Numbered from the stretch's first letter, positions 8,376 through 17,396 are shown. The stretch is 64,000 nt of DNA from Promicromonospora sp. Populi (GCF_041081105.1 NZ_CP163528.1:682001-746000); one strand, 5' to 3'. A program made the numbers and translations. Notes: generated by a model not told the origin, from the sequence alone.

Positions 8376-9095
8376 TCACGCGGCGAGGGGAGCCGGGCTG
8401 ACGACGTCGCGCAGCCGGGCCAGTGCCGTCTCGAGAATCTGAACCACGCGCTCCTTGGTGACACCAAGGCGGCGGCTGATCTCGTCGAGGGTGCGGCTGG
8501 TGCCGTCCAGGAGGCCGAAGCGCATCTCCAGCACCCGGGCCTCGACCGCGTCGAGGTGCCGCAGGGCCTGCCGGACGGTGCGGCGCAGCAGGGTCTGCTC
8601 GGGGGTGGGCCCGTTCTGGCTCGCGCTCTCGGCCTGCTCCGCTGCGGCGACCGCGCGGACGATGGAGCGGCGTACCCAGCGGTGGGCGTAGGCGGCGAAC
8701 GTGCCGTGCGCGGCGTCGTACGAGTCCGCGGCGCGCACCAGGCCTACGTTGCCCTCCTGGACGAGGTCCATGAACGGCAGGCGGCCGGAATAGGAGCTTG
8801 CGATAGCCGGGACGAGGCGGAGGTGGGCGAGGACAAGACGCTCCTTCGCATATTGCCCGTCCTTGACCCGCGCTTCGAGCTGCACGCGGAGACTGGGGGA
8901 GACCGCTGTGGCGTTGAGGGTGCGTGCGGCGTCCGCTCCGGCGACTGCGCGCTCCAGGAGGGACTCGAGCTGGGCGTCGTCCAGCGACGGCGTGCGCTCG
9001 ATCATCGCAGCGTAGGACTGGGGCAACGCCGGGTGCGGGGTGGGTTCCTTGCTGCGTCGCGCGCGGGACGATCGGGGATTTCGGGTAGTTCTCAT
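8376..9095 (-). CDS. RNA polymerase sigma-70 family factor
   Basis: 239 aa. Region 2 spans ~95-160 (RLVLAHLRLVPAIA, the core-binding MDLVQEGNVGLVRAAD and the region 2.4-like FAAYAHRWVRRSI). Region 4 spans ~185-235 (VEARVLEMRFGLLDG, then a helix-turn-helix around LDEISRRLGVTKERV). Region 1.1 is absent and the basic N-terminus (RTTRNPRSSRARRSK) is short, so this is an alternative rather than the housekeeping factor. Start ATG 9095 is supported by GAGGAG 7 nt upstream; an ATG at 9110 lies in the same frame. No anti-sigma gene is adjacent. Confidence 0.87.
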   Translation of the reverse strand: MRTTRNPRSSRARRSKEPTPHPALPQSYAAMIERTPSLDDAQLESLLERAVAGADAARTLNATAVSPSLRVQLEARVKDGQYAKERLVLAHLRLVPAIASSYSGRLPFMDLVQEGNVGLVRAADSYDAAHGTFAAYAHRWVRRSIVRAVAAAEQAESASQNGPTPEQTLLRRTVRQALRHLDAVEARVLEMRFGLLDGTSRTLDEISRRLGVTKERVVQILETALARLRDVVSPAPLAA

Positions 9096-9274
9096 CGCAA
9101 CTCTCCTCATGAGCGGGACGAACTTTCCTTGCCCGGAGCATATGGAGTCTTGGCCCTCCAGGGAAGCGGGAGAGATTTCGCTGTGAGAGATAACGGGACG
9201 ATAACGGCGTACCAACCCGGCCCGGCCCGGCAACCCGAGTTCCAGGGCGCGCCCGGGACGGGGAGAATGACTCG

Positions 9275-10102
9275 GTGACCACCCTCGACGTCGTCCGAGT
9301 GGACGACCCCGCCGACGAGCGCCTCGCCGACTACAACAGCCTCACGGACGTCGTCCTGCGCTCCAAGCACGAGCCGGCCAAGGGCCTGTACATCGCCGAG
9401 AGCGCGACGGTGATCCGGCGGGCGCTCGCGGCGGGCCACCGGCCGCGGTCGTTCCTCATGGCCCCCAAGTGGCTCGACTCCATGGCCGACCTGATCACGG
9501 GGACCGGCGCGCCCGTCTACGTCGCCGAGGAGCCGCTGCTGAAGGAGATCACGGGCTTCCACCTGCACCGCGGCGCCCTGGCGGCGATGCACCGGCCGCC
9601 GCTGCCGGGTGTGCACGAGCTGCTCGCGGGGGCGCGTGGCGGCGCGGGTGCCCGTCGCGTGGCGGTGCTGGAGGACGTCGTCGACCACACGAACGTCGGT
9701 GCTGCCTTCCGCAGCGCCGCCGCGCTCGGCGTGGACGCGGTGTTCGTCTCGCCGCGCTGCTCGGACCCGCTCTACCGGCGCTCGGTGCGCGTGTCGATGG
9801 GCACGGTGTTCCAGGTGCCGTGGACGCGGATCGAGCCGTGGCCCGACGGCCTGCAGGCCCTGCGGGCGGAGGGCTTCACGGTCGCGGCCTTGGCCCTGTC
9901 CGACGACTCGATCACGCTCGACGACCTCGTGGCGAACCCGCCGGAGAAGCTCGCTCTCGTGCTCGGCACGGAGGGCGACGGCCTGAGCGGGCGCGCCATC
10001 GAGGCCGCCGACCTGGTGGTGCGCATCCCCATGGCCGGGGACGTCGATTCCCTCAACGTCGCGGCGGCCTCGGCGGTCGCCTTCTGGGCGACCCGCGTCT
10101 GA
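9275..10102 (+). CDS. TrmH/SpoU family RNA 2'-O-methyltransferase
   Basis: 275 aa with a GTG start. The N-terminal substrate-binding region (~20-105) contains GLYIAESATVIRRAL. The SPOUT catalytic domain has motif 1 DHTNVGAAFRSAAALG (Asn and Arg conserved), motif 2 LVLGTEGDGLS and motif 3 IPMAGDVDSLNVAAASAVA. These proteins form a trefoil knot and transfer methyl from SAM to rRNA or tRNA ribose. Which nucleotide this paralogue modifies cannot be told from sequence. It is divergent from the sigma-factor gene. Confidence 0.93.
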   Translation: MTTLDVVRVDDPADERLADYNSLTDVVLRSKHEPAKGLYIAESATVIRRALAAGHRPRSFLMAPKWLDSMADLITGTGAPVYVAEEPLLKEITGFHLHRGALAAMHRPPLPGVHELLAGARGGAGARRVAVLEDVVDHTNVGAAFRSAAALGVDAVFVSPRCSDPLYRRSVRVSMGTVFQVPWTRIEPWPDGLQALRAEGFTVAALALSDDSITLDDLVANPPEKLALVLGTEGDGLSGRAIEAADLVVRIPMAGDVDSLNVAAASAVAFWATRV

Positions 10103-10173
10103 GATGACAGGAGCGCGGCCGGCTGTGCCTGCCGAGCCAGCGCGGTGTCGACCACACGGCTAGGTTCGTCAGC

Positions 10174-10701
10174 GTGACGATCGCTCTTGAAGAGACTTCG
10201 GGCAAGGACATCGGTTCGGCGGAGCACACGCGCTCGATCCCGCAGAAGCGGTCGGCGGCGACGATGGTGTTCACCGATGCTGCGGGGCGGGTGTTGTTGT
10301 GCGAGCCGACGTACAAGCAGGTCTGGGAAGCCCCCGGCGGCGCCGTCGAGGGCAATGAGTCTCCCCGCGATGGCGCCGTGCGGGAGGTGCATGAGGAACT
10401 GGGCTTGGTGGTCGAGCCGGGTCGCCTGGTGGCGGTGGACTACGTCCCGCCGATCGAGGGTCGTACGGAGAGCCTGATCTTCGTGTACGACGGCGGGCAC
10501 ATGGCCGACGAGCAGGTCGCGGCGATCCATCTGGCCGACGAGGAGCTGCGGTCCTGGGCGTGGTGCACGGTCGATCAGGTGCACGAGCGGATGCGTCCCC
10601 TGGTCGCTCGCCGCATCGAGGCGGCGCTCGGCGCCATCCGCGATGGCGGCGTGGTGGAGCTGGAGAACGGCTACTCGGTCAGCACGAAGCTGACCGAGTA
10701 G
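10174..10701 (+). CDS. Nudix hydrolase
   Basis: 175 aa. A full Nudix box is present: Gly56, Glu62 and REVHEELGL at residues 70-78 fit G-x5-E-x7-R-E-U-x-E-E-x-G-U. The cytosolic enzyme would hydrolyse a nucleoside diphosphate linked to some moiety, metal-dependently; the substrate is unknown. The GTG start is preceded by TAGGTT ending 7 nt upstream and by no Shine-Dalgarno, so leaderless expression is likely. It converges on the APH-like gene and has no visible tie to the lanthipeptide genes beyond proximity. Confidence 0.9.
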   Translation: MTIALEETSGKDIGSAEHTRSIPQKRSAATMVFTDAAGRVLLCEPTYKQVWEAPGGAVEGNESPRDGAVREVHEELGLVVEPGRLVAVDYVPPIEGRTESLIFVYDGGHMADEQVAAIHLADEELRSWAWCTVDQVHERMRPLVARRIEAALGAIRDGGVVELENGYSVSTKLTE

Positions 10702-10794
10702 CCGTCTTGGTCAGGCGGCGTGCAGCCGTGCCCGTCTGGTAGCCGTGCGAAGGGTGCTCGGATCCGCCGGAGCGATAGTGGCAGGACGTCCCGG

Positions 10795-11733
10795 TCATCG
10801 CCTCGGCGAGCCCGTCCCAGCGCGACAGAGGCGCTCATGGGCCTCACTCTCGCAGAGTGAGGTGATGGGCTGCCCGACCGCGTGCTGGTACCTGGCGTCG
10901 TAGGCCCTGGTCCAGACGCCGGCCGCCCATGACCGTTCGAGCTCGTCGGCGCTGAGCTCCCGGCCGTGCGCGTGGCGATACGCATCGAGGAACCGGTCGG
11001 TCTCCTCCACAGTTGCCAGGTCGTCCACGTTGACGGTCGAGTACAGCGCGGCAGCGAAGCCGACGAGGACGGCTTCGCTGTCAGCGGTCATGCTGTCCCA
11101 GTCGTGGACGACCAGCAACGTGTCTCCGTTCCAGCGCAGGTTGCCGGCAAGCCAGTCGCAGTGGCCGATCACTGCTTCGGACTCGCCGGCTCGCAGCCGG
11201 TCGCGAGCGCGGCGCCCGGCCTCGTCGATCCACGCCGGACCGGCCACCCTGTTGAGGTTGAGGTCAGGGTTTTCCTCCGAACGTGGCCATAGTCCGTCCC
11301 CGGTGTGGTTCCACGCCGCCCACGACGGTGGCGGGTCGAGCGTGGACATCTCATCCGGCCGGGGGGCCAGCTCGATCAGCCGCGCGAACGCCTCAGCGAA
11401 GGCTCTGGCCGCGTCGCCGCTAGGGAGCGGTGTGCCACCGGGGACGTAGGTTTCCGCGGTCGCGATGTCCTGGCCGAAGGCGGCGGTGGCGAGCGGCTGA
11501 GGGCATGGATAGCCCGCCTGGAACAAGCGGTGCTGCACCTCGACGCAGGCCGCGATCCGCGGTGAGTCCGGACGCACCTTGAGCACGACCTCCCTGCCGT
11601 CAGCCAGCCGCAGCCCGATGACCGCGGACAGGTTTCCGGACCTGAAGATCTCGTCCACTGGCGGGCTGCCTAGATGTTCCCTGCACCACTGGGCGATGCG
11701 GGCAGGATCGACGGCGTCGGCGCGGGACGACAT
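10795..11733 (-). CDS. APH-fold phosphotransferase family protein
   Basis: 312 aa. Aminoglycoside/choline-kinase fold: an N-lobe with VVLKVRPDS (ATP-binding Lys), the catalytic loop IGHCDWLAGNLRW with the HxDxxxxN pattern, and the metal-binding VVHDWDSM. This family phosphorylates diverse small hydroxyl substrates, and antibiotic inactivation is only one role. It starts 30 nt after the methyltransferase stop on the same strand, so it may be the last gene of the lanthipeptide operon. Whether it modifies the peptide, confers self-protection or is unrelated is open. Confidence 0.82.
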   Translation of the reverse strand: MSSRADAVDPARIAQWCREHLGSPPVDEIFRSGNLSAVIGLRLADGREVVLKVRPDSPRIAACVEVQHRLFQAGYPCPQPLATAAFGQDIATAETYVPGGTPLPSGDAARAFAEAFARLIELAPRPDEMSTLDPPPSWAAWNHTGDGLWPRSEENPDLNLNRVAGPAWIDEAGRRARDRLRAGESEAVIGHCDWLAGNLRWNGDTLLVVHDWDSMTADSEAVLVGFAAALYSTVNVDDLATVEETDRFLDAYRHAHGRELSADELERSWAAGVWTRAYDARYQHAVGQPITSLCESEAHERLCRAGTGSPRR

Positions 11734-11763
11734 CTGGGCATCCTGCCATGCGTCGGGGCGCTC

Positions 11764-12966
11764 TTACCGAGTCGTCATGTCGGGCAGATTGAGCACCATC
11801 TGGGTGTTCTCCTTGACGATGGCGTGCCCGGCGCCGTCGCGTGCAGGGCCCCTGGTGATCGTCAGGGTCGGGAGCTGGTCGCGACGGGTGCCCCAGGTAT
11901 CGATGTGGTCGACCAGCCTGCTCGCGAGAGCGGTCGCGTGGTTGCCGTATCCGACGGCGCCGAGGCGTGCGTGCCCGGGCGCGACGTCGGTGCGGTCGAA
12001 CACCATGTACGCCAGGGAGTCACCGTCGACCAGCGCGGGCGTGCGCACGGGTATGGCGGGTCGTTGGACGCCGGCATCCATGGCGTGCTGGGTGATCTCG
12101 ATGCGGCAGACCCGATCATCCAGTGCGGTGGTGTGGAGCCACATGCCGTCGAAGGGTTCGGTGGTGGCGACCTGTGTGTCGGACCACACCACGACGGGAG
12201 CAATGTCGAAGGCGCCGTCGAGCGTGGCGGGCGCGACCGGCTGGTCCTGGTCGTGGTGGAGGCGGATCTGGTCGTCGAGCAGGCTGGTGGTGCGTTCGCC
12301 GTGCTGTCCGATGATGGGGACGAATCCGCACAGCTCGAGGCTGTCGGAGGCGAGGGTGTCGCCGTGGCGGTTCAGGGCGGCCGACTGGGTCTGTCCGCGC
12401 CAGCGCAGCGGCAGGACGACGCGGCCGCCGTCCTTGAGCTGGTCCCACCAGGCGGGCGGGATGTCCCATAGGCCGACGGCGGCGATGATGCGGTCGTAGG
12501 GGCCGTGCTCGGGGGCGCCGAGCAGGCCGTCGCGTTCGATGACGGTGACGTCGTTGTATCCGGTGCGGTTGAGAGCCTTGCGGGCATACAGCGCCACACC
12601 GGGGTCGATGTCGACGGTGGTGACGTGCCCTGCCGGGCCGACGAGCTCGGATAGGAGCGCGGCGTTGTATCCGGTGCCGGCGCCGATCTCCAGGATGTTG
12701 TCCCCGGGCTGGGCGTCGAGCTGGGTGAGCATCATCGCGACGACGGACGGCACCGACGCCAGGGACAGCGGCAGGGGGCCGTCAGGGTCGTCCTTGATGG
12801 AGATCGCGCGGTTGGAGTACGCGGTCTCCAGGTCGATGCCTGGCACGTGCTCGTGGCGGTGCACAGTGCGCAGGGCGGCCTCGATGCGGGCCGGGAGCGG
12901 GCGGGTCCGGGTGATGGAGTCGATGAGCTCGTTGCGTAGGTCGTCGGCTGCCGGTGCGGTGTTCAC
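11764..12966 (-). CDS. PIMT-like O-methyltransferase of FxLD lanthipeptide systems
   Basis: 400 aa. The first half resembles protein-L-isoaspartate O-methyltransferase: YSNRAISIKDD, SLASVPSVVAMML, then the SAM-binding motif I LEIGAGTGYN (92-101), VDIDP, and GLWDIPPAWWDQLKDGGRVVLPL. About 180 further C-terminal residues are absent from housekeeping PIMTs and typical of the lanthipeptide-associated group. Related enzymes methylate an Asp side chain of a ring-constrained RiPP, which then forms an aspartimide or isoaspartate. The GTG start overlaps the lanC stop by 4 nt, with AAGGAG 9 nt upstream. The precursor's Asp38-Gly39 is the obvious candidate site (inference). Confidence 0.88.
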   Translation of the reverse strand: MNTAPAADDLRNELIDSITRTRPLPARIEAALRTVHRHEHVPGIDLETAYSNRAISIKDDPDGPLPLSLASVPSVVAMMLTQLDAQPGDNILEIGAGTGYNAALLSELVGPAGHVTTVDIDPGVALYARKALNRTGYNDVTVIERDGLLGAPEHGPYDRIIAAVGLWDIPPAWWDQLKDGGRVVLPLRWRGQTQSAALNRHGDTLASDSLELCGFVPIIGQHGERTTSLLDDQIRLHHDQDQPVAPATLDGAFDIAPVVVWSDTQVATTEPFDGMWLHTTALDDRVCRIEITQHAMDAGVQRPAIPVRTPALVDGDSLAYMVFDRTDVAPGHARLGAVGYGNHATALASRLVDHIDTWGTRRDQLPTLTITRGPARDGAGHAIVKENTQMVLNLPDMTTR

Positions 12967-14138
12967 GGGGTGAGGCTCCTTGGTGTGTCGAGCAGGAGAC
13001 AGGTCTGCCATCCTGCGGGGTCGGAGATGGTCGTGGCGGGCGTCGTTTCCGTGGCAAGGATGACGCCGTCGTGCCCGGTCAGCAGACCACGAGCGTAGGT
13101 CGCGGGCTCGTCGTGGACCGTCCGGTCGAACTGTTCCTCGACGTCCGACAGGAGGGCAGGCAGGTCGCTGTCCGGCAGTGCGTCGGCTGCGGCGTGCCGG
13201 GCGACGAGGATGACGCCGGCCCACCCGTGGCAGACAGTGGCGTCGGTGATCTGGTCGGGCTGGGCGTGGTCGCTCAGGCAGCCGGCCAGGATCATCTCCG
13301 CGTGCCGTTGCAGGTCCTGTTCGTCGGTGGCGCGGGCGGCGAGCTGGAGGGCTCGGGCGATACCAGGTGTGCCGTAGCACCAGGACGGGCGGGTGCGTCG
13401 TGCCGCCGGTGGTGGTCCAGCGGTCCACTGGTCCGGGGTGACGTGTGCTGGCCACGCGTGTCCGGCGCCGTCGGGTATGGGTCGTGCCCACCCGGTGAGT
13501 AGCGCGCCCGTGTGCCGCAGGGCTTCGAGCTGCCCGGGTACGACGTGTCCGGCGTGGGCAGCCAGTGCGAGCAACGCGACCGGGCCGGCGACGCCGTGCG
13601 CGAGCCCGAAGTTGCCGTGCCCACCCAGCATGGCGAGGTCGGGGACGCCGCGCGGGCTGTCGGTGGTCCACCAGCCCGGAACTTCCGCGTCGCCGGTGGA
13701 CGTGGGCTCGGTCAGGAGACGGGTGAGGTAGGCGAGCCCGCGGTGCAGCAGATCAGGGCTGCTGCCTGTGTGCAGCAGCAGGGCCGTCAGGCCGGTGAGC
13801 CCGCTGATGAGGTCGTACTCCCGCATCCGTGGTGGGACACCATCGTCGAGGCGCCGCTCGGCGGCCGTCAGTCGCTGCTCGACGATGCGGGTCACAGCCT
13901 GGTCGAGGCGGTCGGCCTGGGCTCGGTAGGCGGGCCGGTCCGCGGTGTGCAGGACGTAGGCGGCGGCGGGCGCTCCGCGGTAGAGGCCGACCTGGTCAGG
14001 GTGCGAGGCGATCGGCTTGCGAGCCATCGCCCGCAGTGTGGCGTCGGCACGGTCCCACCGCCCTGTCCGCCGTGCAACGACGACCTCGCGCAAGAGGGTT
14101 CCGGCCAGCCCGTCACCGAGGGCGTGCAGCCCGGTCAC
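12963..14138 (-). CDS. lanC: LanC-like lanthionine cyclase
   Basis: 391 aa. The protein has the alpha-toroid LanC repeat pattern with GLAHGVAG (His181) and the zinc ligands Cys254 in SWCYGTPG and Cys303-His304 in VCHGWAG. LanC enzymes activate Cys thiols on zinc and add them to dehydroalanine or dehydrobutyrine to close lanthionine rings. The GTG start at 14138 overlaps the lanB stop (14135-14137). The same frame stays open to 14855, but that part lies antiphase within lanB and does not look like LanC. It acts on the precursor encoded upstream in the operon. Confidence 0.92.
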   Translation of the reverse strand: MTGLHALGDGLAGTLLREVVVARRTGRWDRADATLRAMARKPIASHPDQVGLYRGAPAAAYVLHTADRPAYRAQADRLDQAVTRIVEQRLTAAERRLDDGVPPRMREYDLISGLTGLTALLLHTGSSPDLLHRGLAYLTRLLTEPTSTGDAEVPGWWTTDSPRGVPDLAMLGGHGNFGLAHGVAGPVALLALAAHAGHVVPGQLEALRHTGALLTGWARPIPDGAGHAWPAHVTPDQWTAGPPPAARRTRPSWCYGTPGIARALQLAARATDEQDLQRHAEMILAGCLSDHAQPDQITDATVCHGWAGVILVARHAAADALPDSDLPALLSDVEEQFDRTVHDEPATYARGLLTGHDGVILATETTPATTISDPAGWQTCLLLDTPRSLTP

Positions 14139-17083
14139 TGCTCGGTCGTCCGGGCCAGGAGAGACCGGGCGGCCTGAGCGGCGGCGTGTAGGACGACGGT
14201 CTCGGAGTCTCGGTCGGGCCCGATGAACCGGTTGTGGTGCATGTGCAGCAGGGACTTCAGGATCCTGGGCGTGCGGGCATCGTCGACGTACAAGCGGTAC
14301 GCGCGGAGGGCAGCGGTGCGCGCGTCCTCGGGCAGGGTGGCCGTGGCGGCGCGGGCGGTCTGACGGGTCACGTCGTGCTCGCCAGGACCACCGGCTGACG
14401 TCCCAGCCAGGGCCTGCAGTCCTTCGGTATCGCCGAGGAATCCCTGGGCGATGTTGATCATCCCGAGCGCGCAGGTCACGCGCCGGTCCCGGTGCGGCGG
14501 GTGGGTCAGGGCGTGGCGGACGGCGTCGCTGTCGGCCGCGAACACGGCCTCGGCGACGTCCACGACCGGCCCGGTCCCGTACCGGCCGGTCTCGGGTCGA
14601 TACGCGTCGTAGACGAGCCGGGAGGCGAGCCCGGCACCACGCAGTTGCGCGAACCACGAGTCGATCGCGCGCCCGATCGTGGCCCGGTCTCCGGTGCCGG
14701 CCACCCGGATGCGTAGGTGGTCGTCCTCCTGGGCGTTGCGGTAGCGGACGAACCACATGGGCCGCCCGTCCAGGGCGGCGATGAGCGCGGGCAGGCGGTG
14801 CGCGATGACGTGGTTCAGCACGGCCGGGGTGGTGAAGACCTTCGCCTGCACCCACCGGCCGGTATGCGGGGTGGACGCGTCGGTGTTGCGCAGCACGGGA
14901 GCGTCCGTCAGGTCCGGATGCGGTTCGGGTGGTCGGGTCGTCACGAGCGGCAGGACCAGGCTATGGGCGTGCCCGATCCATGCGGTCGCCTCGTCCGAGG
15001 CAGCCTCAGTGAGGGTGACCTGTCGTTTGCGGCCGAGCTCAGCGTGCAGGAGGCGCACGTGTGCGGGTTCGGTCAGGTCCAGGCGCAGGGTCCGGTCCGC
15101 GTCGGACAGGTCCACCACCTGCGGGCACCGCCAGGTCCGCGCCCACGCGAGCAGTGCGTCGTGCCACGCCGGACCAAACCCGCCGGGAAGGTCGCTGGTC
15201 GTCAGGGTCCACCGGGCCGTAGACAGGATGGTGCGCCCGTAGCGGACCCGCGGCAGGTACGGCAGGCAGGAGGCGACGGGGCCCCAGTCGAACTCGGTCC
15301 ACCAGGTGGAAGCGGACCGCCCGACCATCGCGATGAACCGGGCGATCGGCGGCGCCTGCTTCTCCAGCGCCAGGGCGTTCAGCACGACAGGTTCGACGAC
15401 GCGGCGGCGCGACAGGGACACCAGCAGCAACCGCGATCCCGTGGACATCACGGCGAGGTCGTCCAGGTCGATGACCTCCGGACCGGGGCCGCGGTGCTCA
15501 CCGACGCTGATCACGTGCGGCAGGTACTGCGGGATGCGGGCGACGTTCTGCGCGTGCGGATACACCGGCGTGAACGACAGTTGCGCCGACAATGCGCCCT
15601 CGGTCAGGGTCGGCAGATCCCGGTAGGACGCGGCGAGGTCGCCGTCTTCCAGTAGCTGCGTGAACCGGCCGGTCAGGACACCGGCCGACCATGAGGGCCG
15701 AACAGTGAGCGTGAAGTCGCCGGCGTCGACGGCAGAAGTGTCAGGTGCGTGCACACGCACGGAGATCGCCGCGTGCGGCGCGGGCACCTGGTCGGGCAGG
15801 GGCGTGCAGGCAAGGCGTTCGACGTCGTCGTCGGTGAGCAGCACCTCGGTGTCGCCGATCGTCGCGGCCTGCGCCAGCCTGGCGAGGTGCTCGTCTCGAT
15901 CGAGGATCTTCATGGCGGGCTCCGGCCACGGCGAGGCCGGGAAGCCGTGCGGCAACCCGACCCCGGCGGCCAGGTCGACCGCATCCCGCAGGGGAACGAG
16001 GACCCCGGCGCCGTACCTGTCCCAGAACGTCGCCTGGTACGCCGCCCACGTCGGACGCCCCTGGGCGTGCCGGGATAGGCGCATCAGCGCGTGCGCGGCT
16101 CGTTCGGCCTCGCGCACGACCTTCTCGGACACCCTGATGGTCGCGTCGACTCGGGTGTTGATGCTCAGGCGGACCTTCCCGGAGTCGGCGACCTGGGTCA
16201 TCTTCTTGTCCAGGATGCTGCGCAGGTGCCGAGCGTCGTCTGGGCTCGCGGTGTTGTGCTCGTCGATGAGCCGCAGCACCTCGCCCAGGTCAGCGACGAT
16301 CCCGGCCGTCTCCACGTCCAGGTCGCCGACTACCGGACCGAGGGTACGCAGGAGATGGGAGAGCGGGTCCGTGACGGTCATAGCCGGGTGCAGGGACGTG
16401 ACCAGCACGCCTGCGGCCAGCGCGTCGGCGAACAGGCGCGCCATGCGGTCCGGTGTGCCGCCCGCCCGGGTCAGCGCGTCTACGACGTCCGGGTAAGCGG
16501 CGGGGGTCTTGGTCAGGTCGAGCAGACGGTCCAGCGGCCCGGTGACGGGCACGACCCCTGTCTGCCCGCCGGGGCGCGGCACGATCAGGACGTCACCGTG
16601 CCGGGTGGCGGTGTCGACAGCCTGGAGGATCAGGTGTGGCAGGACGTCCGGGCGGGACTCGAGCATTGACCGGACGGTCGCGGTCCAGGTCGTGTCGGCG
16701 GATGCGTAGGGGCGGTGGTCCGTACCCACCTCGACGCGGGTGGGGCCGAGGGTCGCAGTGGCGACCCCGGCGAACAGGCCGAACGGGATGGCGCGCCCCG
16801 TGGCCCGCAGCGCGTACCGAACCACGGAGTCGGTGACCCGCCGCACCGTCCTCGGCTCGGCCTGCCCGGTCAGGACCGCGTCGATGGTGGCAGCCAGCCT
16901 GGGCGCGGCGGCACGCACCTGATCGGCGAACGTATCCATCGTCCACGCCTGCCGGAGCCAGGTCAGGGCGGAGGCCTGGTTGTAGGGGTCGGGCCACCAG
17001 TGCCCGAGCGCGCCGTGCGGTGTGGTGGCCAGGCGTAGCACGACCGGTCCGCTGTGTCGCATGAGCCTGTTGGGTCGGGACAT
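14135..17083 (-). CDS. lanB: LanB lanthipeptide dehydratase, full-length class I
   Basis: 982 aa. The N-terminal glutamylation domain begins ~15 with VVLRLATTP and has the family signature GRAIPFGLFAGV at 96-107. The C-terminal elimination domain (~700-980, thiopeptide-type/SpaB_C) includes RPMWFVRYRNAQEDDHLRIR and LVYDAYRPETGRYG. Both domains sit in one polypeptide, as in NisB-type enzymes. LanB uses glutamyl-tRNA to glutamylate Ser/Thr of the precursor and then eliminates glutamate to give Dha/Dhb. The ATG at 17083 follows GAGGAAGG. A GC-rich hairpin separates it from the precursor gene. Confidence 0.93.
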   Translation of the reverse strand: MSRPNRLMRHSGPVVLRLATTPHGALGHWWPDPYNQASALTWLRQAWTMDTFADQVRAAAPRLAATIDAVLTGQAEPRTVRRVTDSVVRYALRATGRAIPFGLFAGVATATLGPTRVEVGTDHRPYASADTTWTATVRSMLESRPDVLPHLILQAVDTATRHGDVLIVPRPGGQTGVVPVTGPLDRLLDLTKTPAAYPDVVDALTRAGGTPDRMARLFADALAAGVLVTSLHPAMTVTDPLSHLLRTLGPVVGDLDVETAGIVADLGEVLRLIDEHNTASPDDARHLRSILDKKMTQVADSGKVRLSINTRVDATIRVSEKVVREAERAAHALMRLSRHAQGRPTWAAYQATFWDRYGAGVLVPLRDAVDLAAGVGLPHGFPASPWPEPAMKILDRDEHLARLAQAATIGDTEVLLTDDDVERLACTPLPDQVPAPHAAISVRVHAPDTSAVDAGDFTLTVRPSWSAGVLTGRFTQLLEDGDLAASYRDLPTLTEGALSAQLSFTPVYPHAQNVARIPQYLPHVISVGEHRGPGPEVIDLDDLAVMSTGSRLLLVSLSRRRVVEPVVLNALALEKQAPPIARFIAMVGRSASTWWTEFDWGPVASCLPYLPRVRYGRTILSTARWTLTTSDLPGGFGPAWHDALLAWARTWRCPQVVDLSDADRTLRLDLTEPAHVRLLHAELGRKRQVTLTEAASDEATAWIGHAHSLVLPLVTTRPPEPHPDLTDAPVLRNTDASTPHTGRWVQAKVFTTPAVLNHVIAHRLPALIAALDGRPMWFVRYRNAQEDDHLRIRVAGTGDRATIGRAIDSWFAQLRGAGLASRLVYDAYRPETGRYGTGPVVDVAEAVFAADSDAVRHALTHPPHRDRRVTCALGMINIAQGFLGDTEGLQALAGTSAGGPGEHDVTRQTARAATATLPEDARTAALRAYRLYVDDARTPRILKSLLHMHHNRFIGPDRDSETVVLHAAAQAARSLLARTTEQ

Positions 17084-17120
17084 CTGCCGGGGCCTTCCTC
17101 GTTGCGTGCGGTCTGGTGGT

Positions 17121-17155
17121 GCTGCGCGGGCAGACCCTGGGCCGGCCCGCGCAGC
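17121..17155 (-). terminator. Hairpin between lanthipeptide precursor and lanB (read-through attenuator)
   Basis: GCTGCGCGGGC (17121-17131) pairs perfectly with GCCCGCGCAGC (17145-17155). It starts 20 nt after the precursor stop and ends 38 nt before lanB. Partial termination here would give more precursor than enzyme transcript, a common arrangement in RiPP operons. No U-tract is present. Confidence 0.5.
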
Positions 17156-17174
17156 GATCAGTGGCGTGCCTGGG

Positions 17175-17330
17175 TCAGTCGCTCGTGCAGGACGACGCGC
17201 AGGTCGGATCGCAGCCGTCGCTCGTGTCGCAGGCGGTCGGTACGACGACGGGCGCGTCGACGATCTCGAACGACACGGACCAGTCGTCGAGCTCGGGGAT
17301 GGGTGCGGTGGTGATCGTGGTAGTGGACAA
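17175..17330 (-). CDS. lanA: FxLD-type lanthipeptide precursor peptide
   Basis: 51 aa, TTG start with GGAAGGAGA ending 7 nt upstream. The leader is Thr-rich at the front, then acidic, with VSFEIVDAPVVV (19-30). The core is CDTSDGCDPTCASSCTSD (34-51), with Cys at 34, 40, 44 and 48 and many Ser/Thr (32, 36, 37, 43, 46, 47, 49, 50). The T-x-D-G-C-x-x-T-C-x-S-x-C pattern matches the FxLD lanthipeptide core. The eponymous leader motif is degenerate, since WSVS (17-20) stands where FxLD is expected. It lies directly upstream of lanB, lanC and the methyltransferase. Confidence 0.88.
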   Translation of the reverse strand: MSTTTITTAPIPELDDWSVSFEIVDAPVVVPTACDTSDGCDPTCASSCTSD

Positions 17331-17378
17331 GGTGGTTCTCCTTCCGGTTAGCGCCCAGGGCCGTCCCAGGCGCCCTGT

Positions 17379-17396
17379 ACCGCCCTGGCGGGCGGT
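17379..17396 (-). terminator. Small hairpin between HAD gene and precursor
   Basis: ACCGCCC (17379-17385) pairs with GGGCGGT (17390-17396) around a 4-nt loop, between the HAD stop (17411) and the precursor start (17330). It could attenuate HAD transcription or protect the 5' end of the precursor mRNA; the sequence cannot distinguish these. Confidence 0.3.

Noticed and set aside
10795..11733. Antibiotic-resistance aminoglycoside phosphotransferase.
   Set aside because: The fold is shared by many metabolic kinases; nothing in the sequence points to drug specificity.
11764..13671. Upstream extension of the methyltransferase frame into lanC.
   Set aside because: The extra residues are Arg/Pro-rich nonsense typical of GC-rich alternate frames; GTG 12966 has a ribosome site and a 4-nt overlap with lanC.
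12963..14855. A 630-residue reading frame on the minus strand covering lanC and running upstream.
   Set aside because: Only the part from GTG 14138 has LanC motifs; the upstream part lies antiphase inside lanB, whose coding sequence is clear.
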